Below are positions 38,101-48,684 of a stretch of DNA of 64,000 nt, in pieces. The stretch covers positions 5,875,501-5,939,500 of the forward strand of contig CM028914.1 of NCBI GenBank assembly GCA_016801845.1, written 5' to 3'. Made by a program: the position numbers and the translations under genes. The notes below the pieces were generated by a model, which saw nothing but the letters and a program-made list of their open reading frames with translations, made no database searches and had not been told where the DNA came from. Within the stretch, counting starts at the first letter, position 1; every line of letters starts with the position of its first letter. This DNA comes from Polydactylus sextarius. Lineage: Eukaryota; Chordata; Actinopteri; Polynemidae.

Positions 38101-38944
38101 ATTTTGTATGTGGCACTAATCCAGGTTATAGGAACAGTACAATCTTAACTCTCACAGAACTGTGATGGTTAATCAAATGTTAGTATTCCTATGATACCAA
38201 ATGCAAACACTGCAACTTTTTTACTGGGATTTTTATCAGTCTGATGTGATGTTTATTAGCTATGTGGACAAATTACTACACATTACTTGCCTTGCTCGGT
38301 CCTCCACATTCAGGTGGATTCACTCCACAATACACAGCAGTGTGAGATGCTGTTGCCACGTGACAAATACAGCTGCTGATCATCTGAATATTTATTTTGC
38401 CAATTGCAATGGCCCACTGTTAAGGCTCAGAAAGTAGATCTGTTTATTGCACAGCAACTCTTAATACTCAACTCTTAAACTCTTAAAGTTGAGGGTCGCG
38501 AAATGCAAGAACAGCGTCCAGACAATCTGAGTTTTCATTCCAGTCAAGCGCGATACTGGAGCACTTCATTCATCAGCAGTTACGGAGGAGGGAAGTAATC
38601 AGTGAAAACACTTGTGTGATGCTTGGCTGAGAGAAAAATCTGTGCACTTCTGGGCCATTTAAATGACATTATGGTTCATTATGTTATACAGCGACAGTAA
38701 CTGTTGAATTCATGCACTGAATGCTGATAAACATCCGGCGGGGGTGAGCAGCCTATATGTGAGGGGCTGTGACTGGACTTTTGACTAGTTTCGTCACGAA
38801 AAATTGGGTATGACAACATTGTGTGATTATGAAAATCAACTCTGTTTGAAAAAAAAAAAAAAGTAATGCCACTGGTAGCAAGCATCCCGTACGGTACAGT
38901 GTTATATGGCAGACAGCTGGTGGAGATCAGAAGATCAATCTTTA
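35171..38944. other. Unassigned non-coding sequence
   Basis: No gene or clear mobile element. A poly(T) run lies at about 36820-36839 and a poly(A) run near 38850-38862. Short opposing frames occur around 35869-36351 with no family signature. Confidence 0.55.
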
Positions 38945-39065
38945 TTAGAGCTGAAACCATTACTCAATTAGCCAATTGACAGAAAACTAATCAGCAACAC
39001 TTCTGATATTGATTCAAGTATTTTTTTTTAGCAAAAATGCCAAAAATGAACAGTTCCAACATACA
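38945..39065 (+). mobile_element. hAT-like non-autonomous DNA transposon fragment
   Basis: Blocks 'TTAGAGCTGAAACCATTACT', 'AATTAGCCAATTGACAGAAA', 'ACTAATCAGCAACA' and 'AGCAAAAATGCCAAAAATGA' match the recalled vertebrate repeat 'AGGGCTGAAACGATTAGTCGATTAATCGA ... ACAGAAAATTAATCGGCAAC ... GCAAAAATGCCAAA'. One end only; no coding sequence. Confidence 0.6.
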
Positions 39066-39216
39066 GTTTTCACAAGTTTTTTTTTGTCTTCAATAGAGCC
39101 TTACATAACGGATACTTAGGGCTAATGCCAATTTAAGTTATAAGTCCATCTGTTGTGAATTTTTTTTTTTTTTTACTCTGTCTTATAGTTTCTGTATAAC
39201 TGTACAGTAACTACAA

Positions 39217-39234
39217 GTGTGTGTGTGTGTGTGT
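39217..39234. repeat. (GT)9 microsatellite
   Basis: Nine uninterrupted GT units immediately upstream of a SINE. Confidence 0.95.
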
Positions 39235-39257
39235 TGTGTACATATACTGTTGTTGGT

Positions 39258-39489
39258 CACTGAGCAGTGGTGGCCTGGTCCAGAAGGTCACAGGTTCGAA
39301 TCCACCAACTGCCAAGGTCCCACTGAGGTACCCTTGACCAAGGTACCGTCCCCACACACGCTCCCCGGGCGCTGTCAACTGCCCCCTACTTACTCGGTGA
39401 TCAGTTAAATGCAAATTTTATTGTGTGCATGTGCTGTGTGTTCAGTGACAAATGTAATCACTTTTACTAATCTTTCACTTTTACTAATC
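39258..39489 (+). repeat. tRNA-derived SINE
   Basis: A canonical B box GGTTCGAATCC (39293-39303) follows 'CCAGAAGGTCACA'. The body has the recalled fish SINE order: CCCTTGACCAAGGTACCGTC, CACACACGCTCCCCGGGCGC, GTGATCAGTTAAATGCAAAT and a TGTGTGCATGTGCTGTGTG block. The 3' tail is a partly duplicated 'TCACTTTTACTAATC' (about 39458-39489). The A-box half of the tRNA head looks shortened, so Pol III transcription is doubtful. Confidence 0.75.
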
Positions 39490-39759
39490 ACTGAAGAACT
39501 GCTGGGGGCAATAAATCTGGGTGTGGCTAAAGTGAATCCAGAATCATTAGTACATTTTATGTGTTCTTAAATACTTTGTAAAAAATTCCGGTATTTTCTA
39601 ATTATATCTGCATAAAGAAAGTGTTTTTACAGCACTGCTAAAACAAAACATGCGGAGTGCATATAACTTTTACACAGTACTGTATGTATGAGGAGTTCAC
39701 ACTCTTTACTGTATAAAATGATCAACTACAGGAACCTTTCCACCAAAAATGTCATGATC

Positions 39760-39947
39760 AGTCAACATAACCTTGACCTTTGATCACCAACATTTGTTAT
39801 AAATTTGACTTTTGGTTACCGCGTTCTTGTCAATTCATCCTCGAGTCCCAGTGAAAGATTCCACCAACTTTAAAAGGATTCCCTCTTGGTGCTGTAGAGA
39901 TATGATGCTGAGGGAAATGAGACAAACAACTGAAAAACATAATGCAG
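39760..39947 (+). repeat. Teleost interspersed repeat (TGACCTTTGATCACCAA family)
   Basis: ACCTTGACCTTTGATCACCA, 'AATTCATCCTCGAGTCCCAG', 'AGGATTCCCTC', 'GTAGAGATATGATG' and 'AAAACATAATGCA' follow the order of the family also seen at 3351, 43093, 43981 and 61213. Confidence 0.55.
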
Positions 39948-40860
39948 GAATGTGATGAAAGCTGAATCTGCCCAATCTGAATTTCAAATATTGGCCAATC
40001 ATATATACAGCAACCTACAACACTGTTAAATGCATTTTGGACAAGAGCTCTGTAAATATACTCTCACATATAAATGATTTAAGCTTGTTACATCATAGGA
40101 AGTAAATCAACACACACACAAGCTTTGTCAACTGGAAAAAAGGAAAAAAAACTCAATAAAATGAGTCTTTTGGACAACTTGTCCACAAGACAGTAATTCT
40201 CCTATACAGTGTCAAAATAGCAGTAAAGTAACAGAACTTTACAAACAGTGCATAGCAGATGCTTTCTAAAAAATAGGTATGTTTGCAGATACAATTCCAT
40301 GATGACAAAAACATTTTTGAAATGTTTCATGATTTAAAACGCGCATTGAAACCACAAGTGCGTTTGTCTCTGAAGAATGCATTCATCATTAACAAGTCAC
40401 AAATCCAGCCTTTTTACAGTCAGCTGAACCAAAAACCCCTCAGACAGTTGGTCAGGCAGAGACACAGAAAAGACAGAGTCAATAAAATCTCATGAATCCT
40501 CTAACTCCTGCACGCTCCACCGGACAAATTACACACATGGATACTAAATACACACTTTCACCACCGCTGCATCAGACAAGATAACAGTAACGCCCGTGGG
40601 TCATTGCTTCACCATTTCAAACAATTAGTATCTGATACAGCTGCACAAAACAGGTAAAAAAAAAATCTTGCCATCGAGTGACTCTAAAATCTTCCAATTT
40701 GTGTATTCATTGTCTGTACTGGATTCATTAGCTGTATGAATTCATGGCCTGGTGCAACATTATGATTTGAACATTAAGGAATGGGAGCACATTTTTATCA
40801 ACTTGGCAGGCTAACACTGCCAAAAACAGCCAAATTAATACATGGAAAATCAACCAACTG
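39948..40860. other. Unassigned non-coding sequence
   Basis: No gene or element recognised; short A-rich tracts only. The last part (about 40790-40860) may contain further decayed units of the adjoining tandem array. Confidence 0.55.
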
Positions 40861-41570
40861 AATACGGCCCCATTAAACGCAGCCATAAAGTGACAGACAA
40901 AACAGTGCCCCGTCAAAAAATAAACTCTGATCGGGTAAATACTGGCCCATTAATGGAAAACAGACCGGCCCATTAAGTGCCAAGATAGAGTGACAAATTA
41001 AGACTTGCCTGACACATAATTGAGACTGTATAACTGAAGAACGGCTCATTGAATATCAAATGTGACTGACTGAAATTTAGTCCAGTACATGGTAATAGTG
41101 AAAAAATAAAACACCAGCCTATTAAATACTCAACAGGATAAACCTGGTTGAAAGGTGTTCTACTTAATAGTCCAAGACTGTTGGTGGATATCTCCATTGT
41201 CAATCTGGATAAGACCCCATATTTGACAAGTCTGTAATGCTATAGAAAACCATCAAGCACCACAAACCACAAGCATTAACTTGATTTCTGTTTCAGTAAA
41301 AATATGAAAACTTTATTGATCTTGAAAGAGAAACTTTGGTATTAGGCTGTACGCATTGATATTATTGTCTAGGGTTGGATATAAATACTTTCTGAGGAAG
41401 TAGACTTCAATGTTTAATGGTGGAGTGTTTACTCAGTTAGTCTGAGCAACCAACTAAATACTGGCACATCAAATATTAAGACGTAGTGACTAAACACTTG
41501 GCCATTAAAGGCTAAAGCAGACTGACTGACTAAACACTGGCTCATCAAACACTGAGGCAGACAGACAGAC
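40861..41570 (+). repeat. Degenerate tandem array of about 40-bp units (old minisatellite)
   Basis: The approximate unit reads AAATACTGGCCCATTAAATG then 'CTAAGACAGAGTGACTGAC'. Recognisable units start near 40861, 40935, 40965, 41040, 41108, 41456, 41491 and 41531. The last two (41491-41530 and 41531-41570) are exactly 40 bp each and the best preserved. A 310-bp block at about 41145-41455 without clear units splits the array and may be an insertion. No coding potential seen. Confidence 0.65.
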
Positions 41571-43061
41571 CCAACAGCACAGCATCTGTTGACCGTTTTT
41601 CTTCAAGCTGAGATGGAGGCGCTCGCCACTTGACCCTGGAAGCAACAATACTATTGCTCCCAGTTGAGGGAGCTGTGTGAAGCAGACCACATGCTGGTTG
41701 CAAGATTTTAGATGCAGCGTCTCAATATGTAGGTATGTCTATTTGCAGAGTATCAAGAACAAAACCAGGACTTTGCTGCGGAAAAAACACACATAAAACC
41801 AAACAACTGTCTTCAACACGTACTATGTAGATGAAAGAATTACTGCTGATTTATACTATTGTAGTCCCAATTTATTCCGGCAGTGCAAGTTGTCACTTTT
41901 GATGTAGCTGTCACAATTAGAATAATAAAGCCAGAAATGTTCAGAGGAGAAGAATTGGGGAAAAAAAGATAAAAGAAAGGAGAATGAAAAACAAAGAAGC
42001 AGAGTACTAGTGAGAGATAAGCCGTTTGAAAACAGCATGAGAGTGAGGAAGATGACGAGAGACCAGACACACTAAAGTTTGATGTGACATTGGCCTGGTT
42101 TAGATTTAAGAGTGAAGAACCATTTCCATAACAGTCGGTTTCAGCAACACCATACACCGCGGTCCTACTATTTTATGCTTACACTCTTTACTTCACCACG
42201 ATGGAAAAATCCATTTATAGGCTGCAGAAAGCTCCTGTCACAATGTACACAGTGGAGGGCCAGAAAGCTGCTGAATGCCTCCTGATTTTGTCAGGTCCAC
42301 TGGGTAATGTGGGGCTGACACCAAAATGATAACTTGTGAGAGTGGAAGGTAATTTAGGTCCAGCCTTCAGGGAGGTCAATGCAAAAGGAGAGCTTGTTTC
42401 TGCAACCCCGAGAGATCAATGTGAGGGGCTTACAGAGGAGGAACCGCAAAATAAGCTGTAACTCAAACTCAGGATGGGCTCCGCAGTGTCCCTGAGGTAG
42501 AGTCTGTAATCCTTGATCTGACACTGACTCATACAATGGACTTGTGCTGGACAAATACCGCTGGCTTTTTTTGTCAGTTTGATCAACATATACAGAGTGT
42601 GTAGGTTTGTGTGTGCTTGGATTGACTCCAGTGTTTATTTTTTGGACAGCTTAGACCAGCGAAGTGAGCATAAAGCTGGATTTATATCTGACATGAGCAG
42701 TTTACAGGAGACCTACAAAGTCAGGTTTTATTTGTAGGTTTACCAGTTGAGCACACCACCGCAAACCAGGTCAGTTACTGTGCGCTCCCCACAAATAAAT
42801 GATGCAACAGTGCAAAGATTTAGGTTCATTTTAGTTCAAGTTTTTTTTTCAAGCTAGCTTCATTATGTACCAGAGTATGCTTTGAATTAAGTGGGTCCAT
42901 CTCAACTATGTTGGTCCATCTATGTTTATGCAGTTTAATCACACAAAAATCATAAATATCACCTTACAGATGTATGCCATCATCCTCCAGTCTAGTTGCA
43001 GATAAATGTGCTTAAATTTATGACTAAATTCATGAATTCATGACAGATGGTTAGATGTCTT
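41571..43061. other. Unassigned non-coding sequence
   Basis: No gene recognised. Overlapping frames of 60-105 codons at 41840-42157 (minus) have hydrophobic, low-complexity sequence typical of reading through T-rich DNA. Confidence 0.55.
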
Positions 43062-43092
43062 AGTGGTTAGATATCACCAATATCTAACCACT
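43062..43092. repeat. Perfect 13-bp hairpin
   Basis: AGTGGTTAGATAT (43062-43074) is exactly complementary to 43080-43092 with a CACCA loop. A third, direct copy of GGTTAGAT lies just upstream at 43049-43056. Confidence 0.85.
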
Positions 43093-43165
43093 TCCTCTTT
43101 GTATCCAAGTGAATGTTTGTGCCATATTTGTAACGATTTCTGAGATGTCACATTCAAGAGCACAC
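43093..43165 (+). repeat. Fragment of teleost interspersed repeat, left of the MITE
   Basis: 'TATCCAAGTGAATGTTTGTG', 'CCATATTTGTAACGATTTC' and 'GAGATGTCACATTCAAGAG' match the second half of the family at 39760 and 61213. Confidence 0.5.
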
Positions 43166-43168
43166 TAA

Positions 43169-43977
43169 CTGTGCATTCACACCGACTGTGACCAAAGGGA
43201 ACAAGTAGCTGAATACACTGAAGAAGCTTTGCTGTCAATAAATTTTGAATTTGTTCAATTTGCTCATGACGTGATTCAATTTAGTTAAGGTGAACACAAT
43301 GAACACACATTTCCCTGCCACAGAAAAATAAAAGAAAAGAGAGGAATAGAGAAGAAAAAATATTATGTACAATTTGTTAACCTCTTGTTCCCTCAGCCCA
43401 CGGTACCGGGGCCAAAGTGGGTCACACCCATTTCACAGTGTGTAACACCGACTCGACTACATGAACATCGGCATTTAGTATCCTCAGAAATGTCAGAATC
43501 TCAGCTAAAAGCTCACAAACCATTTCTACAATCACAAATCAAAGCTAAAGCTACAAACAATTTAAAAAGTAAACAAAGTTTACACAAAGACTCAACACAA
43601 ACCACCACATCCCCCTCTCCACACAGCTTTGAAAACAAACAAGCAACGTCTCTGCTGAGAGTGGAGGTCTCTTAAATTCTAAAACAAGTTTCATCAAGAT
43701 CCAACTAAAACTGACTGAACCAGCAGCAATAGAAAGTTCAATATTGATCAAAACGATTAATAAACACGATCATAAAACCTGTCTTACCTTGTTACCTTTG
43801 TAAATCCACAGCGATAATGGCCCATTAAACAACTACATCTCCCAGGATGCTTTGCGAGCAGGCTTTTCCTGAGATGTGATTGGATGACATTATAACATTA
43901 TCCCTTTCTACGCATTAAATTGCAATCTCGTTGCAATCTCTGTGGTCGCTCTAGTTGCTTTCAGTGTGAACGCACAG
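43169..43977. mobile_element. PIF/Harbinger-type MITE with TAA target-site duplication
   Basis: The left end CTGTGCATTCACACCGACTG is inverted at the right end, where the reverse complement reads CTGTGCGTTCACACTGA. That gives about 17 paired bases with two mismatches. The trinucleotide TAA flanks both ends (43166-43168 and 43978-43980), as expected for PIF/Harbinger insertion at TWA. The element is 809 bp. The only open frame (43385-43675 plus, 96 codons) has no transposase features, so the element is non-autonomous and would have depended on a transposase made elsewhere. Confidence 0.7.
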
Positions 43978-43980
43978 TAA

Positions 43981-44117
43981 GAGGTCAATAACAGGTGTCC
44001 TTGACCTATGATCTATAGTCACCAACGTCTAAACAGATCTAAATAGATCATCCTACAGTCCAATTAAATGTAAGATGGATGTTTGGCCATAGCTATCGCC
44101 CACACCAAGGCATAATA
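43981..44117 (+). repeat. Fragment of teleost interspersed repeat, right of the MITE
   Basis: 'GGTGTCCTTGACCTATGATC', 'GTCACCAACGTCTAAACAGA', 'ATCATCCTACAGTCCAA' and a final 'GGCCATAGCTATCGCC ... AAGGCATAA' match the first half and the end of the same family as 39760-39947. It is not a simple continuation of the left fragment, because the order restarts. Confidence 0.5.
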
Positions 44118-47100
44118 AACCTGTTTGGAACAGGCACATTGAGTGAAAGGACGTCTGCTAAAATCCCAGTCATAGTGGCATCTTTGGTAGAAGAGTGGAA
44201 GTCCCATAAAGGTGCAGAATGACAAGGCATTTTTCAACACTCAATAATGTGAAATTAGTTTGGTTGATGCCATAAAAGAAACTGTGAGAAGGAGGCTGTT
44301 ATGGTGACCAAAGAGACTGGAGTGTAGATGGCTGTGTTAATAAAAAAATTTAACAAATAAAAAAAGTGGGTGAAAAAAGAGCAGATAACTTCTGAGCCTT
44401 TCTTCAACTTGTTTTATGTTGTTTTTACACTCAATCTCTACCAGCAGCAGAAACCTGTAGGAGAACCACGAGCAGCTTAATGGAGCTGAGCCAAAACCCC
44501 TTAACGCACAACGATAAATCTACCTTAAGAAGACCAAGGTTGCACTTTGGGCTTAGTCCAGGTTACGATAAAGTTATAAAATGTTTTGCTGCACTTTTCA
44601 CCTCACATCGATGCTCGAGAAATAGCTCCCCGATACAGATATGGCTGGAGATATCTCAGTTATTTTATGAAAGTAAAAAAAAATTTAACCTGATAATTCA
44701 CGTGTAGTCACACTTTTAGGAAGTAAAATAGAAGAATAACTGTGTGTGAAAGCGATATAAGTACCCAGATTTCTGTCAAAGGTAAGGTTCAACTTAGGAT
44801 TAGCCTATACTGAGTATGGGGAATAGGCCGTGTGGGATTGAATGGAAAGTAGATAAAACCCAAAGTATGACTGTCTAAATGTTAGAACTTATCTAAAGTT
44901 AGAGTTGAAGAGGAGGATCATTGCGGTCGTTTCTCATCTCTTAGAAATGTTCTGTTAGAGATCCAGGTCTTGAGGTTTGATTCCGTGTTAAGGGTGAAGA
45001 TGAAGACTACAACAAACTGTACTACTTAAAGCAAACTCTGCTTGGAGGCAGTTTAAGCTCCGACATTGGTATTTCAGACTGATGTTTTTTCTCATCTTAT
45101 CATTCCCTCTGTGTCATTACAGCTGCTTTGATTTGTCACTCTATTATCCAGGCGTTTGACACAGCTTTGGCACTCTCAGCTCTGTTTTCAGAGATACTTT
45201 ATCACAAAGTTGAATCGAATACGGAGATTTGTTTTGGTCACATTTGCGGTGACATTAACTTATTATTGATGCTGTGGCGCGCTACTTCGCCGACACAAGT
45301 CATAAAGACAAAAATGGCAGAAACAATGGTTGTTTTTTATTTTAACCTTGACAAATCTCCAAGAGGCTGACTTTGTCTACACACTAATTTCCATAAAAAC
45401 ATCGCTTCATCATTCTACATCTGGTTATTTACACCTGGGATCTGTGCAGGTGTGAATTTAAGACCATGCTATCAGACATAAAGGTTATCCATTAGATTTA
45501 AATTGGTGAATATCAACTGCACTGAATAAAAACAACAATATAAATACAACACAGCTGAGACGCTGGTGATTTCCAATTCATTGGCAGACATATTGAAGGA
45601 AGGGCCACCACAGTAATTAAAGCAAGCACTGAACGCAGTAGAAAAGGGCAAACTATGAAATTGAAAAGTGAGAATCTGTAAATATGTAAAGGAGTCCATG
45701 ACTCAACTATTGAATACAAGGTTCAAAATACCTACTATTTAATTGCATCAAGTCTATGTAGAAGTTGCAGTTAAGTTCTTGGATTTCTAATGTAAATCAC
45801 CACAATGGCAATAAACAAGGGAAATAAAACCGAAATATTAAACATGGCCAGATGCAACTTCTAGCATTTTATAAAGAGCCATGATTATGCAACAATTAGG
45901 GAGAAGATAATCAACTTCTGCATACAAAACAAATATCACTTTAATGAGCACAGTTGTGTTTAGTAATTGTTTACTGAGCCGATATTCTCAGAACCGGTGT
46001 CTCAAACAGTGCATTGTACTTTTTAAATGCCATCTGCATCAGTGAAATTCTGCAGTCCACAACTGTCGCAATGGAAGACTAATAAGAGCAAACATGTCAG
46101 AGGCATTTAAAGCTGATAGAATACATGCTGCAACATATTTGTGATATCTGTATTTTTTTAAACCCAATTTTTTGCTATTATTTGATATATTATATCATAT
46201 TACTATACTAAACTATGGTACTGACTTCTTCCAGAGGTTGCAAGATGAAATCAGTCTGTAAAAGCAGGTACACACCACTGACTCCAAGTCAATCCCTTGT
46301 TGGCTGGTTACAGTGTAGATTATAAACCCAACCTCCTCCCATGTTATCCAGTTCTGGCAAGTGCAAGCTAAAGTTAGTTGCCATCCCTCAGCCCTGTGAC
46401 TCACTAGCCTGTAATGACTTATGATAGATGATCGATGCAGAGATGACCCACGAGGTGAACTTGAACAGAATTCCTGCAGGAATTGGAGACGTGCAGGCAA
46501 ACATTATGGTAGGCACTCCCACGCTTGACCATCTTTGCCCCCTCTATTAAACAGCAGTAAGTTAATTGGACTTAATTGTCTAGTGGTCCTGACTCATCTT
46601 AATTTACAACCAAAGTCTATGTCTTTGTAATATAAGAATGCACATGCTGCGTGCCAAAGGATCCAGGGAAGGCTCTGAACTGTGTCATCTTAATTGAAAT
46701 GACACAGAACTTGCAAACTGTCATTTAAACAAAGACAAAAAAGGTAGGAGCTCTTCCAAGTGTGGAGGCAGGAAGCGATGCGAGGGATTTGTCTGGATAG
46801 GTTAGAGTCTCATCATTTAATTTACCCCCACTGTCTTTATTTAAATCAGTTATTTGTGGATGAACACAAACATGAACATTAATAACACGACCCAGACTGT
46901 TTACTGCAATAATCAGAGCTGCTTCTGATTTTACTTGTTGGGGCAGTCATGTGGTTTTGAAATGCACTAAATTATAAATTAAAGGTGACTTATTTATATC
47001 TATTTGATATTGGTTTCATACACTGGATCTCAATGTGTCTCTGCATCCCTGTGGCTCTGCAATGAAAATGATGAGCAGAATGTTGATCATAACCAACAGG

Positions 47101-47980
47101 ATAAATTCAGCCTATTTAAACATGTCTGTCTTCATTCTGATTTACATTTTATACTGTCAGAAATGTGCCTTTTTCATTTCTAGGTGTATTATACTGATGC
47201 TGGTAGTGTTGCTTGTCAATGATTGGGAAGACTTGGCAAAAATGGATGTTTACATTGATGTGATACAATCGTATTTAAATGATTATTTACCATTAATACT
47301 CACCATTACACAGCTCTACTCATCTCTACTTCAAATATATTTTCCTGAGGTTTCTATCCTAAATGGGTGATGATGAATGGTTAACTGTCACAGGTATTTT
47401 TAAATACCTAAAGGTTTCATTTGTCCAGACCAAAAGGTTGTCAAGATGTCTGTCAAGAGCTCAGTTTACCACTTAGTGAATTGACAGAATAATAACCTGT
47501 AATTAATCTGTCAAAGTGAAGGCCAGCTTCTAAATTGAGTGGATTTACTTTTTTCCACAATGAGATATTAAACTGAAAGGGTTTAATGATCTATACCATA
47601 CAGTGGAAATTAATGTGTAAATAAGGCACAGAAAGACTGCTTTTACTTCCTTAATAATGATTGTGTTTTGTGTTTTGTAGTGGCTGCTTTGCCAGGTAGG
47701 AAGAAGGAATGCTTATCTGCAGAGGACACAGCAGTCCCTGTGTCACTGTGTTATGCAGACAGGAGCTGTACTCAGCCCACAGCTGCCCATGTGCAGGACA
47801 CATGTTGATAAAGCTGCAGCTTGAGATTTGACAAGTGCCGTACCAGAGTGCAGTCCCATTACACACAGCTGTCCACTGCGTTTACTTTTACTGAACCACA
47901 TGCAAATGATACTGCACACACAGGGACTGCTGCACATTGTGCACCCACCTAAACAAGTGCACAGTGCATTTTTTATAATG
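44118..47980. other. Unassigned non-coding sequence
   Basis: No gene or mobile element recognised. The 111-codon frame at 47035-47370 (plus) is rich in hydrophobic residues but lacks any family motif. 46840-47010 is AT-rich with several AATAA/TTAAT words and no simple repeat. Confidence 0.55.
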
Positions 47981-48465
47981 TCCATCCATCTATCCATTTT
48001 CAGCAGCTTATCCAGGTACAAGTCACGGTGGAAGTAGGTCAACAAGGTATCCCAGGTGTCCCTCTCCTCATAGAGACTTTCCAACTCCTCTTGGGGGACC
48101 TTGATGAGATACAGTATCACTCCAGTTTTATGTGCATGGAAAACCTTCAACTGGAGAAAACTGGGGTCGGCCAGGAGCATCCTCATCAGATGCCCAAACC
48201 ACCTGAGCTGACTCCCTTTGGCTTTACTCTAAACCCCTGCCAGAGCACCCTAAGGAGGAGGTTAATTTGGGACACTAGAATCTACAATCTCATTCTATCA
48301 GTAACTACACAATGCTCGTGACCATAGGTGAGGGTCACTGTGCAGATTGACTGATAAAGAGGCAGTTTTACCTTCCTGCTCAGCTCCCTCTTCACAACAA
48401 TAGCACGGTACAATGCCTGTTCTACTGCAGATGTTGCACCAGTGCATCAATCTTCATCTTAATAA
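47981..48465 (-). mobile_element. Non-LTR retrotransposon 3' end (LINE)
   Basis: The minus-strand tail TCCATCCATCTATCCATTTT begins the fragment, followed by GCAGCTTATCCAGGTACAAG, 'CCCAGGTGTCCCTCTCC', 'CATCAGATGCCCAAACCACC', 'GCTCGTGACCATAGGTGAGG' and 'CTCAGCTCCCTCTTCAC'. On the minus strand the frame still reads VPQEELESLYEERDTWDTLL, which resembles the C-terminal end of this LINE family's ORF2 as I recall it. The upstream reverse transcriptase and endonuclease are absent, so it is a 5'-truncated dead copy. Confidence 0.75.
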
Positions 48466-48638
48466 TGTGTCTTTAAAATAACAGTACCAACTGATTCAGA
48501 CATTTTGGTTTTTGTCGGTCAAAAGCACAATCCCTTTCCCCTGCCTCGGGATAGCGATGTGCCTGACCGCACCTCATTTGAGACCCACAAGTCCGTGATT
48601 GTCCATAGCTGGATAAAACAGCCTGGATGCTGGTTGGG

Positions 48639-48684
48639 AGAAATGAGGACTGTATCTGTCTAGAAATGAGGACTGTATCTGTCT
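48639..48684. repeat. Perfect 23-bp tandem duplication
   Basis: Units 48639-48661 and 48662-48684 are identical (AGAAATGAGGACTGTATCTG plus TCT). Identity indicates a recent event. Confidence 0.95.

Noticed and set aside
39293..39303. Canonical Pol III B box suggesting a tRNA gene
   Set aside because: No foldable tRNA cloverleaf around it; the downstream sequence matches a fish SINE body, so it is a SINE head.
43385..43675. 96-codon frame inside the 809-bp MITE as a transposase
   Set aside because: No catalytic or DNA-binding motif; polar, low-information sequence, consistent with a non-autonomous element.
47743..48186. Longest frame (147 codons, minus) as a gene
   Set aside because: Its N-terminal half is the decayed C-terminus of a LINE ORF2 and the rest is read-through into flanking DNA.
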